From: Candidatus Avimonas narfae
GTDB taxonomy: Bacteria; Bacillota; Clostridia; Oscillospirales; Acutalibacteraceae
Direction of reading: 5' to 3'
DNA: 62,300 bases
Assembly (NCBI GenBank): GCA_904395335.1
Contig: CAJFNR010000037.1
Location: 1 to 62,300 of the forward strand
The position numbers and the translations under genes are program-made. Below the pieces are notes generated by a model. The model was not told the DNA's origin and searched no databases. It saw only the letters and a program-made list of their open reading frames with translations. Below, piece after piece: positions 25,334 through 35,133 of the stretch (position 1 is its first letter; each line of letters begins with the position of its first letter).

Positions 25334-27328
25334 ATGGAGACGTTGTTTTCGATAAAGGAGCGTGCCGCGCGGTTCCGACGGGATGTTGACACCCATGCTC
25401 AGGAATGGCTGGGCTGCCACTACGCCGGAGACGGCGCGTACGTTTTCCGCGTGTGGGCTCCCCACGCGGAGGCGGTTTCTCTCGTGGGGGATTTCAACAG
25501 CTGGGACCCGGCGGAATGCCCCATGGAACGGCTGGAGGATTCCGACATCTGGGAAGGGGTCCGGGCGGGGATTCAGGAATACGATTGCTACAAGTACGCT
25601 GTCGTCTCCCGGGAGGGGGAGGAACCGGTGCTCAAATCCGACCCTTATGCCTACCACTTTGAGACGCGCCCCGCCAACGCCTCCAAGGTCTATCATCTGG
25701 AGGGCTACGAGTGGGGAGACGCCGCCTGGGAAAAAAATCAGGCCTCACCCTATGACGCCCCCATGAACATATATGAGCTGCATCTGGGCTCCTGGCGGCG
25801 GTATCCGGACGGCAATGTTATCCCGTATGACAAGCTGGCGGACGAGCTGATCCCTTATATTCAGGAGATGGGCTACACCCATATTGAATTGTTGCCGCTG
25901 ATGGAATACCCCTATGACGGCTCCTGGGGATACCAGGTCACGGGGTATTTCGCTCCCACCTCCCGGTACGGGACGCCCCGGGATCTGATGACCTTTGTGG
26001 ATCGCTGCCATCAGGCCGGCATCGGCGTCATTATGGACTGGGTGCCCGCCCATTTCCCCAAGGATCAGTGCGGCTTGTACCGCTTCGACGGGGAGCCGTG
26101 CTACGAATATGCCGACCCGCGCAAGGGGGAGCATTACGAATGGGGGACCTGTGTGTTCGATTACGGCCGGGCGGAGGTGCGCAGCTTCCTGATTTCTAAC
26201 GCGCTGTTCTGGCTGGAGCAGTACCATATCGACGGCCTCCGGGTGGACGCCGTGGCCTCCATGCTGTATCTCGACTACAACCGCCGGGAGGGGGAGTGGG
26301 TGCCCAACCAATACGGCGGCAAAGAAAATCTGGAGGCGGTGGATTTCCTTCGCCGCCTCAACGAAGCCGTGTTCGCCGCCCATCCTTATGCCCTGATGAT
26401 CGCGGAGGAATCCACGGCATGGCCGCTGGTTTCCAAGCCCACCTCCGACGGCGGGCTTGGCTTCAACTTTAAGTGGAACATGGGCTGGATGAACGACATG
26501 CTGCACTATGTGTCGCTGGACCCCCTGTTCCGCAAGTATAACCACGACAACCTCACCTTTTCGTTTTTTTACGCTTTTTCGGAAAATTATGTCCTGCCGG
26601 TATCCCACGACGAGGTGGTGCACGGCAAGGGCTCCCTTATCAACAAAATGCCCGGCAGCTATGAAGAAAAATTCGCCGGAGTGCGCTCCTTCCTGGGATA
26701 TATGATGGCTCACCCGGGAAAGAAGTTGACCTTCATGGGCTGCGAATTCGGCCAGTTCAAGGAATGGGATTATGAAAGCGGGCTGGACTGGCTGCTGCTG
26801 GATTACGAATCCCATCGGATGCTGCAGCATTATGTGGCGTCCCTTAACCATTTCTATCGGGAGAACCCGGCGCTGTGGGAAAACGATTTTTCCTGGGACG
26901 GCTTCTCCTGGATTGCCCACGACGACTATTCCCAAAGCGTCATTGCCTTCCGCCGCATCGACCACAGAGGCAAGGAGCTCATTGCGGTGTGTAACTTTAC
27001 GCCGGTGCGCCGGGACAGCTACCGCATCGGGGTGCCGGTCCACGGCACCTATACGGAGGTGTTCACCACCGACGCGGCGGAATTCGGCGGCGGCGGGATT
27101 CTGAACGGCACGCTGGACAGCGAGAAGGAGCCTATGCACGGGCTGGAGCAGTCCCTGTCCCTGACGCTGCCGCCGCTGTCCGTGATTTTTCTCAAGCTGA
27201 AAAGGGCCAAGCCGGTCCGTAAAAATACCGCAGGCACCCGTTCCGCTTCCTCCGCGAAGGGGAAGGCGGCCAAGCCGGCCAAACCGGCACGGAAAAAGAC
27301 GGGTTCCCGCACCAAAGGGGGAGCATGA
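25334..27328 (+). CDS. glgB: 1,4-alpha-glucan branching enzyme
   Basis: 664 residues. N-terminal CBM48 ([20 protein letters not shown]), then the GH13 barrel with [15 protein letters not shown] (catalytic Asp), AEESTAW (acid/base Glu) and [12 protein letters not shown], and the all-beta C-terminal domain. It makes alpha-1,6 branches in glycogen. Odd: after the usual end (SVIFLKLKR) comes a tail of about 45 residues made almost only of Lys, Arg, Ala, Pro, Ser and Thr. The stop overlaps the glgC start. First gene of a glgB-glgC-glgD-glgA operon. Confidence 0.95.
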   Translation: METLFSIKERAARFRRDVDTHAQEWLGCHYAGDGAYVFRVWAPHAEAVSLVGDFNSWDPAECPMERLEDSDIWEGVRAGIQEYDCYKYAVVSREGEEPVLKSDPYAYHFETRPANASKVYHLEGYEWGDAAWEKNQASPYDAPMNIYELHLGSWRRYPDGNVIPYDKLADELIPYIQEMGYTHIELLPLMEYPYDGSWGYQVTGYFAPTSRYGTPRDLMTFVDRCHQAGIGVIMDWVPAHFPKDQCGLYRFDGEPCYEYADPRKGEHYEWGTCVFDYGRAEVRSFLISNALFWLEQYHIDGLRVDAVASMLYLDYNRREGEWVPNQYGGKENLEAVDFLRRLNEAVFAAHPYALMIAEESTAWPLVSKPTSDGGLGFNFKWNMGWMNDMLHYVSLDPLFRKYNHDNLTFSFFYAFSENYVLPVSHDEVVHGKGSLINKMPGSYEEKFAGVRSFLGYMMAHPGKKLTFMGCEFGQFKEWDYESGLDWLLLDYESHRMLQHYVASLNHFYRENPALWENDFSWDGFSWIAHDDYSQSVIAFRRIDHRGKELIAVCNFTPVRRDSYRIGVPVHGTYTEVFTTDAAEFGGGGILNGTLDSEKEPMHGLEQSLSLTLPPLSVIFLKLKRAKPVRKNTAGTRSASSAKGKAAKPAKPARKKTGSRTKGGA

Positions 27329-28554
27329 TGTTCCGTAAGCAGGAATGTGTGGCCATGCTGCTGGCGGGCGGCCAGGGGAGCCGTCTGTATGTGCTTACAC
27401 GCAATATCGCCAAGCCGGCGGTTCCCTACGGCGGAAAATACCGGATCATCGATTTTCCGCTGTCCAACTGCATCAATTCCGGGATCGAGACAGTGGGGGT
27501 GCTGACCCAGTATCAGCCGTTGGCTCTCAGCGACTACATTGGGTCTGGACAGCCATGGGACCTGGACCGGATGGACGCCGGCGTCCACGTGCTGCCCCCT
27601 TATCAGCGCAACAAGGGCGGCGACTGGTACAAGGGCACGGCCAACGCTATCTATCAGAATATGGAGTTCATTGAGCGCTACCGGCCGGAATACGTGCTGG
27701 TGCTCTCCGGGGATCACATCTACAAGATGGATTATTCCCGGATGATCCAGTTCCATAAGGAGCACAAGGCCGACTGCACTGTGGCGGTTATCGAGGTGGA
27801 GATGTCCGAGGCCAGCCGCTTCGGCATCCTCAACACCGAGCCGGACGGCACCATCTACGAATTCGAGGAAAAGCCCCGGGAGCCCAAGAGCAACCTGGCC
27901 TCCATGGGCATTTACGTGTTCAACTGGGAGAAGCTGCGGCATTACCTCACCGCCGACGAGCAGGATCCCCGGTCCCAGAACGATTTCGGCAAAAACGTGC
28001 TGCCCGCTATGCTGGAGGCGGGAGAACATATGATGGCCTACCGCTTTGAGGGATACTGGAAAGACGTGGGTACCATCGACAGCCTGTGGGAGGCCAACAT
28101 GGATTTGCTCAATCCCCGGGTTCCCCTGGACCTGGCGGATCCGGATTGGCGGATCTATTCCCGCAACCCCGGTCTTCCCCCTCACTTTATCGGGCAGGGG
28201 GCCAAAGTACAGAACAGCCTGATTTCCGAGGGGGGCACCGTCAACGGCAGCGTGGATTTCTCCGTGCTGTTTTCCGGCGTCACCGTGGAGGAGGGCGCGG
28301 AGGTGTGCGACTCCATCATCATGCCCGGCGCTGTGGTGAAGAAGGGGGCCAGGGTCCATTACGCCATCGTGGCGGAGAACGCCGTCATCGGCGAAAACGC
28401 CCGGGTGGGCAACCGGCCGGAAGAATACGATAATCCCGGCGACTGGGGAGTGGCGGTGGTGGCCTCCGGCGTACATATCGCCCCGGACAGCACGGTGCCG
28501 CCCAAGGCCATGATCGATGCCGATACCATGGTGGAAGGGGGTGCCGCGCAATGA
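27325..28554 (+). CDS. glgC: glucose-1-phosphate adenylyltransferase, catalytic subunit
   Basis: 409 residues. Makes ADP-glucose from ATP and glucose-1-phosphate, the committed step in glycogen synthesis. Shows [39 protein letters not shown], broken here as the GGQGSRL pyrophosphorylase loop and the [13 protein letters not shown] regulatory region, plus [11 protein letters not shown] and [10 protein letters not shown], then a left-handed beta-helix C-terminus. Two ATGs (27325 and 27328) are possible. Coupled to glgB and glgD by 4-base overlaps. Confidence 0.94.
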   Translation: MMFRKQECVAMLLAGGQGSRLYVLTRNIAKPAVPYGGKYRIIDFPLSNCINSGIETVGVLTQYQPLALSDYIGSGQPWDLDRMDAGVHVLPPYQRNKGGDWYKGTANAIYQNMEFIERYRPEYVLVLSGDHIYKMDYSRMIQFHKEHKADCTVAVIEVEMSEASRFGILNTEPDGTIYEFEEKPREPKSNLASMGIYVFNWEKLRHYLTADEQDPRSQNDFGKNVLPAMLEAGEHMMAYRFEGYWKDVGTIDSLWEANMDLLNPRVPLDLADPDWRIYSRNPGLPPHFIGQGAKVQNSLISEGGTVNGSVDFSVLFSGVTVEEGAEVCDSIIMPGAVVKKGARVHYAIVAENAVIGENARVGNRPEEYDNPGDWGVAVVASGVHIAPDSTVPPKAMIDADTMVEGGAAQ

Positions 28555-29663
28555 GGAAACAGGAGGTTATGGGTCTGCTGTTTTCCAACATGCACGACGA
28601 TTCGGTGCGTGAGCTGACCGCTGGGCGCGCCCTGGGGTCGGTGCCCTTCGGCGGACGGTACCGTCTCATCGACTTCGCCCTATCCAACATGGTCAACGCC
28701 GGCATTTCCAAGGTGGGGATCATTACCAAAAACAATTATCAGTCGCTGATGGACCACCTGGGCTCCGGTAAAGCGTGGGACCTGTCCCGGAAGAACGAGG
28801 GGCTGTACATCTTGCCGCCCTACGGCTCCAGTGACCAGCTGTATGAGGGACGCATCGCCTCCCTGTCCGGCATCACCCCTTTCCTGCGCAATTCCCGGGA
28901 GGAGTATGTCATCCTCTCCGACTGCCATGTGGTGGGCAACATCGATTATTCCCGGCTGCTGGAGGCACACGTCGCCTCTGGGGCGGAGATCACCATCGGT
29001 TACCAGCACGGTCCGCTTCAAGGGGTCCGGGACGGTATGGTCCTCCAGGTGGCGGAGAACGGCCGGGTTCAGGATGTCCGGCTGGGCGCCTGCACTCTGG
29101 ACGCCTGCGACTACAGCTTAGGGCTGTATGTGATGCGGAAGGATTTCCTCATGCGGGCAGTGGACGAGGCCGTCAGCCGCAACCGGATGAATTTTGAGCG
29201 GGATGTGCTCCAGCGCCATCTGGAAAAGCTGGAGGTATTCGGCTACCGTGTGCCCGAATATGCCGTACCCATCACCTCCCTGGATGGGTATTTCCGCGCC
29301 AACATGGCTCTGCTCCAGCCCGAGGTGCGCGGGGCGCTGTTCGTTCCCGACCGTCCCATATACACCAAGGTGCGGGACAGCTCGCCCGCCCTGTACGGGC
29401 TGCACGCCAGTGTTTCCAATTCGCTGGTGGCGGACGGCGCCAGCATCGAGGGGGAAGTGAACAACTCCATTATTTTCCGGGATGTCCGCATTGAACGCGG
29501 CACCCGGCTGGACGGATGTATCGTCCTGCAGGGCTCTTTGGTGTGCGAGAGGACCAGCCTCGACTATGTGGTGATGGACAAAAATGTGGTGGTGCGGGCC
29601 GGTCGGGTGCTCCACGGCTTTGACAGCTACCCGGTGTTTATCGCCAAGGGCTCGGTGGTCTGA
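28551..29663 (+). CDS. glgD: glucose-1-phosphate adenylyltransferase regulatory subunit GlgD
   Basis: 370 residues. Same fold as GlgC ([36 protein letters not shown]), but the N-terminal nucleotide loop GGxGxRL is missing ([20 protein letters not shown] instead), as is normal for GlgD. In Firmicutes GlgC and GlgD form a heteromer in which GlgD tunes activity. Overlaps glgC by 4 bases. Confidence 0.93.
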   Translation: MRKQEVMGLLFSNMHDDSVRELTAGRALGSVPFGGRYRLIDFALSNMVNAGISKVGIITKNNYQSLMDHLGSGKAWDLSRKNEGLYILPPYGSSDQLYEGRIASLSGITPFLRNSREEYVILSDCHVVGNIDYSRLLEAHVASGAEITIGYQHGPLQGVRDGMVLQVAENGRVQDVRLGACTLDACDYSLGLYVMRKDFLMRAVDEAVSRNRMNFERDVLQRHLEKLEVFGYRVPEYAVPITSLDGYFRANMALLQPEVRGALFVPDRPIYTKVRDSSPALYGLHASVSNSLVADGASIEGEVNNSIIFRDVRIERGTRLDGCIVLQGSLVCERTSLDYVVMDKNVVVRAGRVLHGFDSYPVFIAKGSVV

Positions 29664-29695
29664 CGAATGTGGAATATGGAAAGGTGTGATATAGG

Positions 29696-31117
29696 ATGAA
29701 GGTGCTATTTGTCACCAGCGAGGCGCTCCCCTTTGCCGCTTCGGGCGGATTGGCGGAGGTGTCCGGTTCGCTGCCCCGGGCTCTGCGCCAGCGGCTGATC
29801 GGCTGCCGGGTGGTGCTCCCCCTTTACGAAAGCGTGCCCCAGGAGTGGCGGGACCAGATGCGGTTTGTCACCAGCTTCACCGTACCAGTGGCCTGGCGGC
29901 GGCAGTACTGCGGACTGTTCGAGGCCCGGGTGGATGGGGTGATCTATTACCTCCTGGACAATCAGTATTATTTCAAGCGCGCCGGCCTGTACGGCCACTA
30001 CGACGACGCGGAGCGGTTCGCGTTCTTTTCCCGGGCAGTGCTGGAGATGCTCCAGTACATCGACTTCAGGCCGGATATTCTACACGCCAACGACTGGCAG
30101 GCGGCCCTGGCGCCGGTGTATTACAGCCTCTTCTATTCCGATCGGGAGGAATACCGCCACATCAAGACGGTTTTCACCATCCACAACATCCAGTATCAGG
30201 GAAAGTACGGCATGGAGATACTGGGGGACGTGTTCGGCATCCCGGAAGGAGCCCGGTCCCTGGTGGAGCAGGACGGCTGCATCAACCTGATGAAGGGCGG
30301 CATTGAGGCTGCCAACCGGGTGACTACCGTCAGCCCCACCTATGCCCAGGAGATTATGGATCCTTGGTTCTCCCACGGCCTGGACACCATCCTGCGCGCA
30401 CGGGAGTGGAAGCTAAGCGGTATCCTCAACGGCATCGATACCGACAGCTACAATCCGGCAACGGATCCGGATATCGCCGCCCATTACTCCCTGGAGGATA
30501 TGGCGGGCAAGGCGGAGGACAAGCGCGCCCTGCAGGAGCGTTTGTGCCTGCCCCAGCGTCCGGAGGTCCCTCTCATCGCCATGGTGACCCGTCTGGTGGC
30601 GCACAAGGGGCTGGATCTGGTCAAATACGTGCTGGATGAGCTGCTGCAGGAGGATATCCAGTTTGTGGTGCTGGGCTCCGGCGACTGGACGTATGAGAAC
30701 ACCTTCCGGGAAATGCAGGAGCGGTACCCCGGAAAATTCCTGTACTGCCACGGCTTTGTCCCGGAGCTGGCGCGGAAGATCTACGCTGGGGCGGATATTT
30801 TCCTTATGCCGTCCAAGAGTGAGCCCTGCGGACTGTCTCAGATGATCGCCTGCCGCTACGGCACCGTGCCGGTGGTGCGCGAAACCGGCGGGCTCAAGGA
30901 CAGCATCACCGACTGCGGGGACGGCCAGGGGCTGGGTTTCACCTTCAAGACCTACAACGCTAACGATATGCTGTATGCTATCCGCCGTTCCCTGGGAGCC
31001 TATGCCAACAAGACGGACTGGCCTGTTCTCGTGCGCCGTTCCATGGAGGCGGATTTCAGCTGGGGCCGTTCGGCCAATGAATATATCAAGCTGTACAAGG
31101 CGCTGATGAAGGAATAG
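29696..31117 (+). CDS. glgA: glycogen synthase
   Basis: 473 residues, GT5. ADP-glucose-dependent chain elongation. N-terminal VLFVTSEALPFAASGGLAEV (here ASGGL instead of the KTGGL of proteobacterial enzymes, a common Firmicute variant), HANDWQAAL, TIHNIQYQGKYG and the C-terminal donor site SKSEPCGLSQMIACRYGTVPVVRETGGLKD as two shorter motifs SKSEPCGLSQM and ETGGLKDS. Last gene of the operon. Confidence 0.95.
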   Translation: MKVLFVTSEALPFAASGGLAEVSGSLPRALRQRLIGCRVVLPLYESVPQEWRDQMRFVTSFTVPVAWRRQYCGLFEARVDGVIYYLLDNQYYFKRAGLYGHYDDAERFAFFSRAVLEMLQYIDFRPDILHANDWQAALAPVYYSLFYSDREEYRHIKTVFTIHNIQYQGKYGMEILGDVFGIPEGARSLVEQDGCINLMKGGIEAANRVTTVSPTYAQEIMDPWFSHGLDTILRAREWKLSGILNGIDTDSYNPATDPDIAAHYSLEDMAGKAEDKRALQERLCLPQRPEVPLIAMVTRLVAHKGLDLVKYVLDELLQEDIQFVVLGSGDWTYENTFREMQERYPGKFLYCHGFVPELARKIYAGADIFLMPSKSEPCGLSQMIACRYGTVPVVRETGGLKDSITDCGDGQGLGFTFKTYNANDMLYAIRRSLGAYANKTDWPVLVRRSMEADFSWGRSANEYIKLYKALMKE

Positions 31118-31235
31118 GGGTGTAGACAAGGCTTTCCCCGTATATCGCAAGTGGGATAGTTTGTGTAAGATAGAGGGCATCAAAAGCGGTGCACCCGCCG
31201 GCGTTCCTGAATTTTGACGGCAAGGAAGTGGGATA

Positions 31236-31781
31236 ATGGAGTATACCTGCCGGTATTCCTCGCCCCTGGGCGGTATTACGCTGGCCAGCGACGGAGACCA
31301 TCTCACCGGGCTGTGGTTCGACGGGCAGAAATATTTTGCCGCGACCCTGTCGGAGGAAAATGAGGAGAAAGCCCTTCCCGTCTTGGAGGAGACAAAGCGC
31401 TGGCTCGATCTCTATTTTCAGGGGAAGAACCCGGATTTTACCCCACCCCTGCGGCCGAAGGGCTCTCCTTTCCGCCAGGCAGTGTGGAAGATTTTGAGGG
31501 AAATCCCATACGGCCGGGTCATAACCTATGGGGAGATTGCCCGGCGGATCGTACAGACAGAGGACGGACAGCCGCCGCGAAGGGTTATGTCCGGCCAGGC
31601 GGTGGGCGGCGCGGTGGCGCACAACCCCATTTCACTGATTATTCCCTGCCACCGTGTGGTGGGAAGCAGCGGCAGCCTCACCGGCTACGCCGGAGGCATG
31701 GAGAAGAAAATTTATCTGCTCACACTGGAAAAGGTAGACAGAACCTCCCTGTTTGTTCCCCAAAAGGGAACCGCACTATAA
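31236..31781 (+). CDS. ogt: methylated-DNA--protein-cysteine methyltransferase
   Basis: 181 residues. Suicide DNA repair protein that takes O6-alkyl groups from guanine. The C-terminal domain has FRQAVWKILREIPYGRVITYG, the active-site motif IIPCHRVVGSSGSLTGYAGG and the DNA-binding helix (AVGGAVAHNPISLIIP). Length is normal for the short Ogt form. An insertion of about ten residues (VQTEDGQPPR) sits between the helices. A perfect terminator follows. Confidence 0.93.
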   Translation: MEYTCRYSSPLGGITLASDGDHLTGLWFDGQKYFAATLSEENEEKALPVLEETKRWLDLYFQGKNPDFTPPLRPKGSPFRQAVWKILREIPYGRVITYGEIARRIVQTEDGQPPRRVMSGQAVGGAVAHNPISLIIPCHRVVGSSGSLTGYAGGMEKKIYLLTLEKVDRTSLFVPQKGTAL

Positions 31782-31799
31782 AAGAATCGTTTAAAGCAG

Positions 31800-31835
31800 A
31801 AAGAGCAGCCAACCAATCGGTTGGCTGCTCTTTCG
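31800..31835 (+). terminator. terminator after ogt
   Basis: 15-bp perfect stem AAAGAGCAGCCAACC with its complement, AATC loop, TTTCG at the end. Confidence 0.88.
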
Positions 31836-31910
31836 TCAGTGTATCGGCCGCCTCTTAAGGCTTCCCTTTGAGGTGCTCTTCCATGTTTTTGATGAAACTG
31901 GCAAAACGCA

Positions 31911-32189
31911 CTATCCTTTATGGATATTCAGGTCGGGCGTTTCTCCTACAAGCCAGTCAATCGGAACCTTCAGTATTTTGGATATGGCTACAAGCTCTAG
32001 ATCGGTAACATACCGTTCTCGGTTTTCCAGGCGGGACAAGGTGCTTTTGGACAACACAATATTATAGTGTACATGGAGCCGCGCGATAAGATCGTCCTGG
32101 GTCATCTTGGGGGTCTGGATGGCACGGGCGGTTTGAATACGGGGGCCGGAAAGATTTTTGCTCCTTATAGTGATTAAGTATCCGTCCAT
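31911..32189 (-). CDS. XRE-family helix-turn-helix regulator
   Basis: 92 residues. A single Cro/CI-type HTH (residues about 15-80: RIQTARAIQTPKMTQDDLIARL, SKSTLSRLENRERYVTDLELVAISKIL, VPIDWLVGE). Small stand-alone repressor type; target unknown. It is divergent from the sigma-K-type spore-surface gene. Its 5' region (32190-32260) is AT-rich with GGTAAACTAAT, which might be its -10 region. Confidence 0.85.
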   Translation of the reverse strand: MDGYLITIRSKNLSGPRIQTARAIQTPKMTQDDLIARLHVHYNIVLSKSTLSRLENRERYVTDLELVAISKILKVPIDWLVGETPDLNIHKG

Positions 32190-32352
32190 ATTTTGCCCCC
32201 CCCCTTTCCGATACGTGTTCCGGATCCGGGAATTAGTTTACCCTTTTTGAAGATAGGTGGACAGTTGTTTAAGCCGTATGTTTATTACGGCATTATTTAT
32301 TAAACTATAAAAAAGCCGAGGGAAGGAAAACCGTCCATTGCCTCCGTTTTTT

Positions 32353-32380
32353 CACCTTTTGAGTACCGGTGCATAGAGTA
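32353..32380 (+). promoter_or_regulatory. sigma-K-like promoter
   Basis: CACC (32353-32356), 15-bp spacer, CATAGAGTA (32372-32380), matching the late mother-cell consensus mACm-n15/16-CATAnnnTA in full. It lies about 46 bases before the ATG of the spore-surface-like gene. Confidence 0.62.
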
Positions 32381-32425
32381 ATAACGAATACCGGACGAAA
32401 CCATAGAAAAGGTGGTCAGGGTGTC

Positions 32426-33085
32426 ATGAAAGACAAACGCAACGAGATCCCGGGGATGAATATCATTAACTGCCGGGATCGGGGGTTCCCTTCCTGGGGG
32501 AAGGAAGCAAAACAGCCTCGCTATCAGCAATTCTGGGGGCCGACGCAGGAGCAGCCGGTTTTTAAATGTCCGGGCATCGGCGTGGAGGTCAAGGGATGTC
32601 CATCCAACGACTGTGGCCGTTCATCCTGCAACGGGGGCTCTCCCGGCTCCTCTTCTCCCGCCGAAGCGGCCGGATCTTCGGGTTTGTCAACGGTCCAGTT
32701 CGCTTCTTTTGAGGAGCATACTTCGACGCCGGTTCCAGGCACCTGTCTCCCGCTGACGCTGCAGACAGTGGACACATCGGAACGCATCACGCCCCTCACC
32801 GCTGACACCGTACAGCTGGCGACGGGAATTTATCTGGTGCATTTTCTGGTCAGCGGTACGCTGGCGGAGGCGGGATATCTGGAGATCACGCCGGTCACCG
32901 GCGGTACGGCCCGGTCTGAATATGCCGCGCGTTTCAATACGTTCAGCCCCGGTGACAGGGGCAGCGTAAGCGGCAGCTTTACTGTGACGGGGGCTTCCTC
33001 CATGACCCTGTCCCTGCGCATGGACAGCTCCACCACGCCCGCTGATGCGAATGTACATGTTATGATTCTGCGTGTGGCGGAATAA
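32426..33085 (+). CDS. BclA-like spore-surface protein (TNF-like C-terminal fold)
   Basis: 219 residues. A polar, Cys/Gly/Ser-rich N-terminal part (CPSNDCGRSSCNGGSPGSSS) is followed by a C-terminal beta-sandwich-like domain of about 130 residues (VQFASFEEHTSTPV, LATGIYLVHFLVSGTL, GSVSGSFTVTGASSMTLSLR, VHVMILRVAE), the pattern of BclA C-terminal/TNF-like domains in exosporium proteins. The usual long GXT collagen repeats are missing. A sigma-K-type promoter upstream supports a late spore role. ATG 32426 is chosen because the first in-frame ATG at 32369 overlaps that promoter. Confidence 0.68.
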   Translation: MKDKRNEIPGMNIINCRDRGFPSWGKEAKQPRYQQFWGPTQEQPVFKCPGIGVEVKGCPSNDCGRSSCNGGSPGSSSPAEAAGSSGLSTVQFASFEEHTSTPVPGTCLPLTLQTVDTSERITPLTADTVQLATGIYLVHFLVSGTLAEAGYLEITPVTGGTARSEYAARFNTFSPGDRGSVSGSFTVTGASSMTLSLRMDSSTTPADANVHVMILRVAE

Positions 33086-33384
33086 GAAGGAAAGCGGAAG
33101 CGGCCGGCTAAAGACGGCCGCTTCCGCTCATATCCGTACAAAAGAGGGAAACGTAAGAGCCTTGTATTTTCGATAGCGGTTCCACAGGGCGGGAACAGGG
33201 AGGGGGACCATACAACCGGGATCCCGTCAGCCGAACAAAAGTCGGGGAACCGTGTCGGCGGGACGGGCATAAAATGGAATACCCGGACATACAAAGCCCT
33301 TGCAAGAAAAGGATGGGACGGCGATTAAATTCGGTTCTGCGGGCAACACTATGACTGTAGAAAAGCGAACGGGAGTGAGAAAAC
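33086..33384. other. gap before the toxin-like gene
   Basis: Holds a strong hairpin AGCGGAAGCGGCCG (33093-33106) with its complement (33115-33128), probably the terminator of the spore-surface gene although it has no T-run. No antitoxin-sized gene with a ribosome site is seen. Confidence 0.5.
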
Positions 33385-33753
33385 GTGAATGTCCGACGCG
33401 GAGATATTTATTACGCCGATCTGAGCCCGGTTGTCGGGTCGGAGCAGGGGGGCATCCGTCCGGTGCTGATCGTGCAGAACGACGTGGGCAACCGGTTCAG
33501 TCCCACCGTTATCGCCGCCGCCATCACCAGCCAGAAGGATAAGGCCCGCCTGCCCACCCATATTCAGCTGCAGTCCACCGGCAGCGGTCTGGCCCGGGAT
33601 TCCATTGTCCTGCTGGAGCAGATCCGTACACTGGATAAGCGCCGCCTGAAGGAGCACATGGGCCGGCTGGACGACCAGTCCATGAGCCGGGTGGATCAGG
33701 CGCTGGAAATCAGCTTTGGTCTGAGCGGAGGAAACGACCGCCGGGCTACATAA
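33385..33753 (+). CDS. PemK/MazF-family endoribonuclease toxin
   Basis: 122 residues. [29 protein letters not shown] and [16 protein letters not shown] are the hallmarks of the MazF/NdoA mRNA interferase family, including the Arg and Thr/Ser catalytic region. In most Clostridia such genes follow a small antitoxin gene; none is seen here. It reads closest to the chromosomal NdoA/EndoA type, which may be controlled by an antitoxin coded elsewhere. Start ATG 33385 after GGAGTGAGAAAACG. Confidence 0.9.
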   Translation: MNVRRGDIYYADLSPVVGSEQGGIRPVLIVQNDVGNRFSPTVIAAAITSQKDKARLPTHIQLQSTGSGLARDSIVLLEQIRTLDKRRLKEHMGRLDDQSMSRVDQALEISFGLSGGNDRRAT

Positions 33754-33766
33754 GCAGCCCGGTGGA

Positions 33767-33802
33767 AAAAGCCGGAGAAACCATGCGGTTTCTCCGGCTT
33801 TT
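33767..33802 (+). terminator. terminator after the toxin gene
   Basis: AAAAGCCGGAGAAACC, loop ATGC, GGTTTCTCCGGCTTTT: a perfect 16-bp stem ending in TTTT. Confidence 0.92.
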
Positions 33803-33805
33803 GAC

Positions 33806-33835
33806 GTATAAACCGGCAGCCTGCCCTTCATACTA
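33806..33835 (+). promoter_or_regulatory. sigma-G/F-like forespore promoter
   Basis: GTATA (33806-33810), 18-bp spacer, CATACTA (33829-33835): a full match to GHATR-n18-CATHHTA. It lies 33 bases before the first coat-like gene. Confidence 0.62.
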
Positions 33836-33868
33836 AAGCCGTACCGATACCGAAAGGAGGCAACCCCC

Positions 33869-34054
33869 ATGGCCAATCTGACCTCAAAAGAGCTCAGCTC
33901 CCTGGAGGATCAGCTGGGCGCCGAGCTGCTGCTGGTCAAGAAGTACAAAAGCTATGCGTCCCTCACCTCGGACCCCCAGATCAAAACGCAGTATGAACAG
34001 ATTGCGGGAAAGCATCAGAATCACTTTGACCGTCTGATGGGATTCCTCAACTGA
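33869..34054 (+). CDS. small spore coat-like protein (CotF-related)
   Basis: 61 residues, forming two helices (LTSKELSSLEDQLGAELLLV; QIKTQYEQIAGKHQNHFDRL). The pattern, with a Glu and a His at spaced helix positions, recalls the first half of the ferritin-like coat F domain. It is followed 20 bases later by a fuller CotF-family gene. Good site GAAAGGAGGC. The upstream forespore-type promoter supports a role in spores. Identity beyond the fold is a guess. Confidence 0.65.
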   Translation: MANLTSKELSSLEDQLGAELLLVKKYKSYASLTSDPQIKTQYEQIAGKHQNHFDRLMGFLN

Positions 34055-34074
34055 CAAGGAAGGAGTGCCGATCC

Positions 34075-34353
34075 ATGGCCAACAACGCCCTCGCCATGCA
34101 GGACCAGGAAATGATGCGCGACGCCCTCAGCTCCGAGAAGCAGATGACCGGACTGTACAACGCCTTCGCCAACGAATGCGCCACCACAGCCATCCGGGAC
34201 GAGATGCTGAACCTACTTCACGATGAGCACGCCATCCAGGCCGACCTGTTTATGGAGATGCAAAAGCGCGGCTGGTATCCCACCACCCCCGCCGAGGATC
34301 AAAAAGTGCAGAGCGCCAAGCAGAAGTTCACCGACATGAACGCCGGCGGATGA
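34075..34353 (+). CDS. CotF-family spore coat protein
   Basis: 92 residues, mostly helical. MMRDALSSEKQMTGLYNAFANECATTAIRDEM-type sequence (shown here as DALSSEKQMTGLYNAF and LLHDEHAIQADLF) and the ending MQKRGWYPTTPA are typical of coat F proteins, which have a ferritin-like fold. Likely in one unit with the small gene upstream. Confidence 0.82.
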   Translation: MANNALAMQDQEMMRDALSSEKQMTGLYNAFANECATTAIRDEMLNLLHDEHAIQADLFMEMQKRGWYPTTPAEDQKVQSAKQKFTDMNAGG

Positions 34354-34532
34354 ACCGGCCGGACAGGGTGAAAAGGCTCCCGACGGTTTTGCCGGCGGGG
34401 GCCTGATTGCCGTGGAGGGAGGAATTCCCGGCACTCCCGGGCGGAAGGGTTGCAAATGGGGCGGAAAGGCGGTATCCTGATAAACAGATAAGCCGGTCCG
34501 GCGGATAACGGGCCGGGGAAGGAGAGCGACCC

Positions 34533-35117
34533 ATGGACCGTCAGTTTTATGCCATGCTGTCCCGTATGAAGTACATAAACCGCTGGGCCCTGATGCGCAA
34601 CACCCGGGAGGAAAACATCTGTGAGCACTCCCACGAGGTGGCGGTGTTGGCCCATGCTCTGGCCCTGCTGCACAACCGCCGTTTCGGCGGGCACGCGGAC
34701 CCCGGACGCTGTGTGCTGCTGGCCCTGTATCACGACGCGCCGGAGATTCTGACCGGCGATCTGCCCACCCCGGTGAAATACGACAACCCTGCCATCCGGG
34801 AGGCGTACCGGCAGGTGGAGGAGGTGGCGGCGGACCGGCTGCTTTCCCTGCTGCCGGAGGAGCTGCGCCCGGATTACGCGGGGCTGCTCAAGGACGACGG
34901 CACGGCGGCGGAGGAGCGCCGTCTGGTCAAGGCGGCGGACAAGCTGTCGGCCCTGATCAAGTGCGTGGAGGAACTCCGGCAGGGCAACCGGGAGTTCGCC
35001 CAGGCCCGCCTGTCCACGGAACGGGCAGTCCGGGCTATGGGCCTGTCTGCCGCCAACTGCTTTTTGGACGAGTTCCTGCCGGCGTATGAGCTGACGCTGG
35101 ACGAACAGGGACGATAA
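34533..35117 (+). CDS. HD-domain 5'-deoxynucleotidase, YfbR-like
   Basis: 194 residues. Metal-binding HD motifs: EHSHEVAVLAHALAL, LYHDAPEILTGDLPTPVKY and VKAADKLSAL match the YfbR type that dephosphorylates deoxyribonucleoside 5'-monophosphates. Normal length. Ribosome site GGAAGGAGAGCG. The 179-base gap before it holds no recognisable signal. Confidence 0.88.
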   Translation: MDRQFYAMLSRMKYINRWALMRNTREENICEHSHEVAVLAHALALLHNRRFGGHADPGRCVLLALYHDAPEILTGDLPTPVKYDNPAIREAYRQVEEVAADRLLSLLPEELRPDYAGLLKDDGTAAEERRLVKAADKLSALIKCVEELRQGNREFAQARLSTERAVRAMGLSAANCFLDEFLPAYELTLDEQGR

Positions 35118-35133
35118 CGAAAGCAGGGAGGAA

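Noticed and set aside
25745-28551. Long minus-strand frames opposite glgB and glgC
   Set aside because: Antisense shadows of clear glycogen genes; no family motif and no start signal.
33300-33542. 80-codon frame just upstream of and overlapping the PemK toxin, as a possible antitoxin
   Set aside because: It is out of frame inside the toxin gene for most of its length, very Arg-rich and lacks a ribosome site and any antitoxin fold pattern.
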